Shown piece by piece: positions 57,951-64,000 of a stretch of 64,000 nucleotides of DNA (the first letter of the stretch is position 1; each line of letters begins with the position of its first letter). The position numbers and the translations under genes are program-made. The DNA lies in the NCBI RefSeq assembly GCF_024346975.1, contig NZ_AP024885.1:1488001-1552000 (forward strand), in the 5' to 3' direction. The notes beneath the pieces are model-generated. The model was not told the origin of the DNA, searched no databases, and saw only the letters and a program-made list of their open reading frames with translations. This stretch comes from Vibrio neonatus. GTDB lineage: Bacteria; Pseudomonadota; Gammaproteobacteria; Enterobacterales; Vibrionaceae.

Positions 57951-58166
57951 GTTTTGCAAGTGAAAAGTCAAAAATAACGGAGTCGGTTTGCACTAATGTA
58001 TTCAGAGTCTATTTGAAACGTTCATTAGTCCCAGCTCTACGATGAGATCCGCGCCAGATTGTCCTCATAAATGAGAAAGCACTTTAAATGCTGTTCTGCC
58101 CCTCAGGTTTTCAATCTGGTGGTCTAACCGTTTTGTCATCTTGATTTATCATATGCAAAACTTTGA
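57951..58166 (-). ncRNA. Candidate seekRNA/bridge RNA region of the IS
   Basis: 216 non-coding bases lie downstream of the transposase stop and inside the right-end repeat of the element. In IS1111-type elements the target-guiding RNA is coded in this place. Small hairpins (AGCAC..., CTCAT...ATGAG) are visible. The position is the only support; no covariance model was checked, and the transposase is broken. Confidence 0.35.
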
Positions 58167-59183
58167 TTATACTTTTACCTCGAATGCTTTGTGAGTGTTC
58201 ATCACTGACCATGCTATACGAGCCAATTTATTAGCTAATGCGACAACAGTAACGTTGAACGATTTACGGCACTTCAAATCAATAAGCCAAGCACCGAAGT
58301 AACGCTCCGCTGAAGCATCTCTCCACATCACAGCTCTAGCAGCATGAACAAATAATTCTCTAAGTTCTTAATTTCCTTGCTTCGATATACCTAACAATCG
58401 AGGTTTCCCTCCCGTTGTATATTGAAACGGTACTAACCCTATCCATGCTGCAAAGTTTCACCCATTAGCAAAATCTTTTGGGTCACCGACAGAAGATAAG
58501 CAACACGAAGCGGTTATAGGCCCTATGCCTGGGATTGTTTGAAGTAAAGCATATAGCTCATTTTCTTTATTGAGTTCGACTAATTTTTGGTCTTGAGCAG
58601 CAATCTTTTCATTTAATTGATTGTAATAGTCCAGTTGGTCTCGAAGCTCACGAATGAGCAGTGGTGGGACTATAGCTTCTTTATCTGCTAACCACTGGAA
58701 TAACTTTTTCATGTTGGCATGCCCGCGAAGAAAACCCATGCCAAATTCGAGCAATATTGCCCCAATTCTATTCATACAGGAGGTTCTTTCACGAATATAT
58801 CCTGTTCTTATTTTCCTAATCACCGTACTAATTTGAGCTTGTTCGCTTTTCGGAGAAACAAACCTCATATTAGGTCTAGTGACAGCTTCGGCAATAGCAT
58901 CGGCATCAATAAAATCATTCTTATGGCTCTTAACGTATGGCTTCACATACTGTGCAGGTATCAGCTTAATCTGATGACCATATTCTTTGCACTTTCGAGC
59001 TAACCAATGCGCACCACAGCATGCTTCCATTGCTATCGTTGTAGATTCTTGTTGTGAGATAAATTGAATGAGCTTAGCTAGGCTCAACTTGTGTCGGAAA
59101 ACTTCGCGACCAGAATAGTCGTGGCCAATTAAATGGAAAACAGACTTCCCAAGATCTATACCAATAATTTTAATAACTGACAT
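58167..59183 (-). pseudogene. IS110/IS1111-family transposase with two premature stops
   Basis: Full-length frame of 339 codons with two in-frame stops: TGA at 58458-58460 (GDPKDFANG then stop then NFAAW) and TAA at 58368-58370 (SKQGN then stop then ELRELF). The N-terminus has the DEDD nuclease motifs: GIDLGKSVF, AMEACCG and FIDADAIAEA; the C-terminus beyond the stops keeps GGKPRLLGIS, the catalytic-Ser-region tail. Point mutations rather than deletions inactivated it, so decay is recent to moderate. Confidence 0.9.
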
Positions 59184-59523
59184 GATGGCACCTCTAAATG
59201 TTCATCGACATTTCTAATTTTAGCGTGGGTGTGGGGCGTACCATCTAATTAATGAGAGTGTCAACATCGCCACTATTCGATCCCAATCAGCAAAGGAAAC
59301 ACTGCTCCTATAAGAACTATGCTTTCTTTCAACTCCCCCACATAATCTTAGATATTAACCATTTTGATAGATGTTACCCTTTTAGGGATTCCTAACATCA
59401 TTTAACCCCGCAAAACAAATCCATTGCACAACATATAGTTTCTTATCTTTTCCTTCGCGTTTTTTATTTGTATCATCATTAGTGGACGTTAATCAACGAG
59501 AGCAGGATGCTCATATCTCACTG

Positions 59524-60885
59524 ATGAATAAACAAAAAAATCATATGGCTTCTACCTATATAGCTTCTAGCTTAGCTAAAATTTCCTATCGCAGTTTGCT
59601 ACTGCCAGCTTTAGCTTTGTCGCTTTGTGTCGATGCCGCCACTCCCGTAGGCATGAAATACACCATTACTCGCGCCGAAAATGCTAACGATACTAAAAAC
59701 GCCATGGCACTGCCGTATCTGTTTTCTACTGAAACTATGGGCTTAAACGCCGGTATCGGTGGCGTGATCCAAGGGATTGGGCAAGAGCAGTTAGTAATTG
59801 GCGGAACGGCTTGGGGAGGCGAAGAAAGCTACGGGATTTCGGCTGGGCTTTGGAACTATCGACCTTGGTTTGCCAATCGCGCTTTTATTTCTGTATCTGG
59901 CATGTACGCCTATTTTCCTGATCAGCGCGCTTATACCATAGGCGCAGGTTCATGGCCAAACGACAGTCCAAGACCGGGCAGTTCTGGTTCAAGCCAAGAT
60001 GATTATATCCAAGGGGATGGCTTTTCAAACTGGTTAGATTTCAAAATAGAATACGTTCTGCCCCTAGGTTCGGCCAAGCACTCCCCCACAGCGCATTATC
60101 ATCTGCGCAATGGCCTATTAACCGACGCGCCAAGCAGCACTTATTGGAACCCACTGGAAACGGGTTCTACCGTATTATTACTGCGTCAGTTTAATCGCTA
60201 TCAATCCTACACCAATCCAGGCGAAGCCAAACAAGACGGCGATATGAACGCTTTTGAGCTCGGCATCCAATATGATAATACCGATTTTTCGCCCAACCCC
60301 TCCATGGGTAGCCGCCAATATATCGGCTACTCCTATGAAGGCACGCTTATCTCTCAAGACAGCAAATGGGATTTTGTCGAACTGGATATGAGTAAATACA
60401 TCTCCATCGGCGAGAGCAATTGGGCACTGCAACGCATTATCGCTTTAAACTTTTGGACAGGCTATTCCCCTTCTTGGAAAGTCACTTCGGTTGATTCGCA
60501 AAATAGCCAAGTTGAAAACGCGCCGCCGTATAACGAAGGCGCAACGCTCGGTGGTCTATATCGAATGCGCGGATTTGATTCGAATCGCTTTCATGACAAA
60601 GCCAGTTTGTACGCCACCGCTGAATACCGATATACCTTACGCCACAACCCAATCAAAGAAGTCTCTTGGCTAAGGTTTTTAAATATAGATTGGTTCCAGT
60701 TAGTCGCCTTTGCCGAGGCGGGACAAGTTGCGCCAAGTTACGATTTGGGCGAGCTTACCTCAGACATGAAATTGGATGGTGGCGTTGCGGTGCGCGCATT
60801 GGCAGCAGGTTTAGTGGTGCGCCTTGATTATGCGATGTCAGAAGAAGGCAGTTACATGTGGTTTATGGTCAATCAGCCCTTTTAG
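59524..60885 (+). CDS. BamA/TamA-like outer-membrane barrel
   Basis: A 453-residue outer-membrane protein of the surface-antigen D15 type without POTRA room. Signal peptide ends LSLCVDAA. Barrel features: YLFSTETMGLNAGIGGVIQG, TLGGLYRMRGFDSNRFHDKA with an RGF-type turn, LYATAEYRYTLRH, and a final Phe (MVNQPF). Starts at 59482 (GTG), 59524 and 59545 are all possible; 59524 leaves the best signal peptide. It overlaps the next, convergent gene by 17 bases. A paralogous design is at 20216-21397. Confidence 0.75.
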   Translation: MNKQKNHMASTYIASSLAKISYRSLLLPALALSLCVDAATPVGMKYTITRAENANDTKNAMALPYLFSTETMGLNAGIGGVIQGIGQEQLVIGGTAWGGEESYGISAGLWNYRPWFANRAFISVSGMYAYFPDQRAYTIGAGSWPNDSPRPGSSGSSQDDYIQGDGFSNWLDFKIEYVLPLGSAKHSPTAHYHLRNGLLTDAPSSTYWNPLETGSTVLLLRQFNRYQSYTNPGEAKQDGDMNAFELGIQYDNTDFSPNPSMGSRQYIGYSYEGTLISQDSKWDFVELDMSKYISIGESNWALQRIIALNFWTGYSPSWKVTSVDSQNSQVENAPPYNEGATLGGLYRMRGFDSNRFHDKASLYATAEYRYTLRHNPIKEVSWLRFLNIDWFQLVAFAEAGQVAPSYDLGELTSDMKLDGGVAVRALAAGLVVRLDYAMSEEGSYMWFMVNQPF

Positions 60886-61306
60886 GCACAAATCGATGCC
60901 AAGTTAGCCAAAATAGTGGCAGTAAGTAGACAAGCGTTGAGCTCATATCTAAATAGGTGTGATAGTGCTGGTGATGCATTAATTGCAGATAGGCTAATAA
61001 CGAGCCGATGGCGAGCATTCGTGCTCGCCACGCACTTTTAATCACAATATGCGCTACAAACACTAAAGCAATGCCGCTATGAGTGCTGTAATCTGCGCTA
61101 AACGTCGGCCAAATGCTGAAATAGTCATCTAAAAACATGGAAACGTACACAACTGCGGTTGTGGCTAACAATGCTTTGATGTCCGCTTTCCTTGGATCTC
61201 CTGACGATAAACAAAGCAACTTCAAGCTGATAACAGCCAACACGGGCGTATAAATATCGGCAATCAGAGCCCACTGCTCAAAGCTAAGTTCGGGCATATT
61301 CATCAC
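60869..61306 (-). CDS. Polytopic membrane protein, unknown function
   Basis: A 145-residue protein with about four helices, including VLAVISLKLLCLSSG and LVYLLPLFWLTWHRF. A His-rich stretch, LMHHQHYHTYLDMSS, lies before the last helix and could bind a metal or form an active site like PAP2 phosphatases, though the full PAP2 signature is absent. Convergent with the upstream barrel gene, overlapping by 17 bases. Confidence 0.55.
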   Translation of the reverse strand: MMNMPELSFEQWALIADIYTPVLAVISLKLLCLSSGDPRKADIKALLATTAVVYVSMFLDDYFSIWPTFSADYSTHSGIALVFVAHIVIKSAWRARMLAIGSLLAYLQLMHHQHYHTYLDMSSTLVYLLPLFWLTWHRFVPKRAD

Positions 61307-61329
61307 TCACCAACCACAAAGAAACGAGA

Positions 61330-62670
61330 CTATTGCAGAGGTTCAAGTTTGATGATCTTAGTGCGATCAAAGGTCACTCGATAACGTGCGGTACGCTCTT
61401 TAATGCCGCCCGGCTCAGTTTTCTTTTCATGAATTTTCACTTCAATTCGACCACGACGAGAAATACTCACTTTACGCGACTTGTTAGATGTGGAGTACAC
61501 ATACATATCGCGATTTTCACTTGGGAAACAGCGCATAATTGGGCCAAGATCGACGGTGGTGCTGGTTTTTATCTTTTTAAAACCGTTGTATTCAAAGTTC
61601 TTCAAATTAACGATCTCTTTGAAAAACAGCGAGATATTCTCACGGTTTGCTATCGCCAACTTAGAGTTAGGTTGCGAGTTAAACCACGTCTCTCCCGAGC
61701 CAATATCGGTTTTTTTATCCGGCTTACTAAAGGTGGACACCACGCGCGGTTTTTTACGAATGATCTTATCAAACACCCAAGATTTAATGCTCTCTTTAAA
61801 CACATCACGCACCACATACAGCGCGGCGAACGCCAATACAAACTGCAAGTCAGTATCCAGCCCCATTAAACGAAACTGAAAAATCACCACACTGAAACCT
61901 AACATAATCAGGCCTGTGGCAATGGCAAGGGACAGATAACGCTCTTTCTCCCCTACTCGCTTACTGCTGCTGTGTACCCGAAGTGGCAACTCTAGCAATT
62001 TCTTTTGCAGGTCAGTTTGGTTAAAAATTCGAGTGAGCTTTTCTTGGTCTTCTGCTTCTATGCTTTTTACCGAGTAAATCCCTTCGTACATTTGCGTGAT
62101 GCGATATTCATCTTCGGCTATGGAGAGTTGTGACAAATAATCGCGAGCAACTGTCGCCCCTTTGATGTTTTGCACATACGCAGTTTGTCTTAGCAAATAT
62201 TGCTCAAATTCATAAGAGAGAATGGCATCCACTTTACGAAAGCGTTCAAACTTTTGGTCATCTTCTAATTTAAAACGGCGGAATGAGGTTAAGATATTAG
62301 AGTGACCTTTTGCCTTAGCAATGATCTCTTCTACTGCTTGCTCTTCTTTTTCTTGAGTGGTCTTAAAAGAGCGTATCTCATTGATAAAGAGATACGCGAA
62401 TAAACTGATAGAGGTTTTGTACGATTCGTACGGAAGCTGTTCTTTTTCCAGTATTTTGATGTACAACAGCATTAAGCTGATGCTTTTTCCTTTATGAAAA
62501 CGGCGCGTTTGAGTAAATGCATTGTCAAAAAAATCACCCGCGGAAAAGGTGTCACCCAAATCAATACTGCTTGGTATCACGAACTCAACGGTGGTTTCCG
62601 ATTGTGAAGCGGCGGAGAGTGTTTGTTGCAGCTCAATACTCTTCTTTGCCGTTATCTTCAAATCTAACAT
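61330..62670 (-). CDS. Hypothetical protein with two central membrane helices
   Basis: A 446-residue protein. Residues about 1-240 are soluble and helical (YESYKTSISLFAYLFINEIRS, charged coiled-coil-like RFRKVDAILSYEFEQ). Two helices at about 245-290 (LAIATGLIMLGFSVVIFQF, LQFVLAFAALYVVRDVF) form a hairpin; the C-terminal part is basic and beta-rich with SRRGRIEVKIHEK. No family was recognised. No Shine-Dalgarno of note. Confidence 0.65.
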   Translation of the reverse strand: MLDLKITAKKSIELQQTLSAASQSETTVEFVIPSSIDLGDTFSAGDFFDNAFTQTRRFHKGKSISLMLLYIKILEKEQLPYESYKTSISLFAYLFINEIRSFKTTQEKEEQAVEEIIAKAKGHSNILTSFRRFKLEDDQKFERFRKVDAILSYEFEQYLLRQTAYVQNIKGATVARDYLSQLSIAEDEYRITQMYEGIYSVKSIEAEDQEKLTRIFNQTDLQKKLLELPLRVHSSSKRVGEKERYLSLAIATGLIMLGFSVVIFQFRLMGLDTDLQFVLAFAALYVVRDVFKESIKSWVFDKIIRKKPRVVSTFSKPDKKTDIGSGETWFNSQPNSKLAIANRENISLFFKEIVNLKNFEYNGFKKIKTSTTVDLGPIMRCFPSENRDMYVYSTSNKSRKVSISRRGRIEVKIHEKKTEPGGIKERTARYRVTFDRTKIIKLEPLQ

Positions 62671-62822
62671 CTATTCTGCCATCCTTAGCGCTACCCTCGA
62701 TACGTTACAGTGGATTGTAACACCGTTGACATTATACAGCGTAAGTCAATTTACTACATATAGATATTTGAATTAGTTAATAAAAACGCAACCGATACTA
62801 ACAGAAGTTTACATGCTTGCTG

Positions 62823-62885
62823 TTACTTCAACCAGAACCACCACACAATGAATACAATTAGCGCTATGCCGATCAGATTAACCAT
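62823..62885 (-). CDS. 20-residue membrane micropeptide after copA
   Basis: A 20-codon ORF, MVNLIGIALIVFIVWWFWLK, overlapping the copA stop by 8 bases and preceded by GGAGAGAAA, so translational coupling is likely. The sequence is one hydrophobic helix with a Trp-rich end. It looks like the leader helix of cupredoxin-domain proteins found near copper pumps, but the frame stops before any cupredoxin fold. It may be a real micropeptide or a truncated gene. Confidence 0.5.
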   Translation of the reverse strand: MVNLIGIALIVFIVWWFWLK

Positions 62886-64000
62886 CGATTTTCTCTCCTT
62901 GAGCTTTGGGGCTGAATAACCTTAAACGATTGGCATTGCTGACTACCGTAATTGACGACAGCGACATCGCTACTCCGGCCACTATTGGGCTTAATAACAC
63001 GCCAAACAACGGATACAACACGCCTGCGGCAATGGGAATACCCACCGAATTGTAGATAAATGCGCCCCAAAGGTTTTGTTTGATATTACGCATAGTGGCT
63101 TTACTCACTTCAATAACCTGAGAGACGCCAAACAGTGAGCCACGTATTAAAGTGATATCGCCACTTTCAATGGCTACATCTGTACCTTGCCCAATGGCAA
63201 AGCCGACGTTAGCCTTAGCAAGCGCAGGCGCGTCATTAATGCCATCTCCTACCATAGCGACGACTAAACCTTGCTGTTGCAGAGTTTCAACCCATTGCAG
63301 TTTATCTTGCGGTAGCAATTCGCCATGAAACTCATCTAAGCCCGTTTGCTCCGCGACAGCTTTTGCTGTGTGCTCGTTATCACCGGTTAACATCATCACT
63401 TTAATGCCAAGCTGAGTTAATGCGCTAATAGCGGAAGCTGATTCACTTTTTATGGGATCGCTAATAGAGAGCAAAGTGTGTAATTGCTTGTCGATAGCAA
63501 AATAAATCACGGTATGCGCCAGCGCTTCCCACTGCTCGGCTTTTGTTGCAACACTTGCAATATCGACGCCCTGCTCACGCATCAGTCTTTGATTGCCCAA
63601 TAACAAACTGTGACCATCAATATTAGCGGTGACACCTCGACCCGTTAGATTGACAAAATCAGCCACGGCTAAAGACGCAATTTTCGGTTTATGTTGCGCG
63701 CAATAACTGACCACTGCGTTTGCTAATGGATGGGTAGAGCCTTGCTCAAGCGCAGTCAGGTAGTCCAGAGTGAATGGGTTTTCACGCACATGCTTAATGT
63801 TGGCGACACTGGGTTTGCCTTGAGTGATGGTGCCGGTTTTATCCAAAATCACCACATCGATGTTACTTGCCATTTGCAAAGCATCACCATTGCGAATCAA
63901 ACCGCCAAACTCGGCAGATTTACCAATGCCAATCATGGTGGAGATTGGCGTTGCAAGGCCAAGGGCGCACGGGCAAGCAATGATAAGTACCGAAGTTGCC
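62878..64000 (-). CDS. copA: CopA-type copper-exporting P-type ATPase, C-terminal part
   Basis: About 374 residues of a heavy-metal P1B-ATPase; the start lies beyond the window. The frame is open through the window edge and includes the CPCALGLATP metal-site helix before position 63936. Then come DKTGTITQGKP with the phosphorylated Asp, HPLANAVV, VMLTGDNEHTAKAV and VGDGINDAPALAKANVG. CPC in this helix and the fold match Cu(I) exporters. The stop overlaps the next micropeptide ORF. Confidence 0.9.
   Translation of the reverse strand, partial: ATSVLIIACPCALGLATPISTMIGIGKSAEFGGLIRNGDALQMASNIDVVILDKTGTITQGKPSVANIKHVRENPFTLDYLTALEQGSTHPLANAVVSYCAQHKPKIASLAVADFVNLTGRGVTANIDGHSLLLGNQRLMREQGVDIASVATKAEQWEALAHTVIYFAIDKQLHTLLSISDPIKSESASAISALTQLGIKVMMLTGDNEHTAKAVAEQTGLDEFHGELLPQDKLQWVETLQQQGLVVAMVGDGINDAPALAKANVGFAIGQGTDVAIESGDITLIRGSLFGVSQVIEVSKATMRNIKQNLWGAFIYNSVGIPIAAGVLYPLFGVLLSPIVAGVAMSLSSITVVSNANRLRLFSPKAQGEKIDG

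Larger units (their letters stand above)
57939..59244 (-). mobile_element. IS110-family (IS1111-like) element, degenerate
   Basis: A 1.3-kb element bounded by a perfect 12-bp inverted repeat, ATGGTACGCCCC (57939-57950) and its complement (59233-59244). It encodes a decayed DEDD transposase on the minus strand. Subterminal inverted repeats of this size suit the IS1111 subgroup; plain IS110 members lack them. The true ends lie a few bases beyond the repeats. Confidence 0.8.

Noticed and set aside
61333..61879. Two long overlapping frames opposite the 446-residue gene
   Set aside because: Antisense to a well-formed coding frame with membrane helices; no ribosome site.

Overview
The window looks like chromosomal DNA of a marine gammaproteobacterium in or near Vibrionaceae. 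The evidence is the gene set: SanA next to an NAD malic enzyme, CydDC after TrxB, SstT, VF530, DUF3465 and DUF4250 proteins, a VcINDY-type anion symporter, and AT-rich spacers with palindromic repeats opening with ATACCAATC. Base composition is moderate and nearly all genes are tightly packed. No rRNA, tRNA, CRISPR array, prophage or integron was recognised.

Layout. 1-3440: the tail of rplY, small conserved genes, and a DUF4160 / DUF2442-HTH pair that looks like a toxin-antitoxin module. 3684-10907: central metabolism and redox genes on the + strand (maeA, sanA, trxB, cydD, cydC). 11019-15629: an MDR oxidoreductase with a divergent LysR regulator, then serC and a DUF945 (YdgA-like) protein. 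15793-18206: a two-gene signalling module in which a cNMP-binding histidine kinase carries a degenerate copy of its partner response regulator. 18329-24018: a palindromic repeat, two outer-membrane barrels, a membrane protein and ygiQ. 24047-34373: an MMPL exporter, a class 3 lipase, an OppA-like binding protein, and a TetR-controlled RND efflux operon with a near-perfect palindromic operator candidate. 34624-40476: sstT, a POT peptide transporter, GtrA, a PLP enzyme and pepT, a run themed on amino-acid and peptide use together with OppA.

41330-44922 holds the most interesting cluster: a small SAM methyltransferase, a large protein joining a nuclease-like domain, an SF2 helicase and an HTH-like region, then arfB. 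They are close or nearly abutting and may be co-transcribed. 44953-48726 has small conserved genes, a hemolysin-III/PAQR protein, a tiny membrane protein, repeats and a DUF1275 protein. 48801-52297 is a phosphonate-type ABC transporter (phnD, phnC, phnE, phnE) without C-P lyase genes beside it. 52533-56461 has an OGFr-domain protein, ptsG and a DASS symporter. 56630-59244 is an accessory island: a long hairpin, an HNH nuclease and a decayed IS110/IS1111-type element. 59524-64000 has another outer-membrane barrel, two uncharacterised membrane proteins, a 20-residue membrane micropeptide and the C-terminal part of a CopA-type copper ATPase cut by the window edge.

Functional themes are nutrient uptake (glucose, peptides, Ser/Thr, anions, phosphonate-like compounds), envelope maintenance and efflux, and redox homeostasis (TrxB, CydDC). 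All family assignments come from reading motifs; no database search was run.
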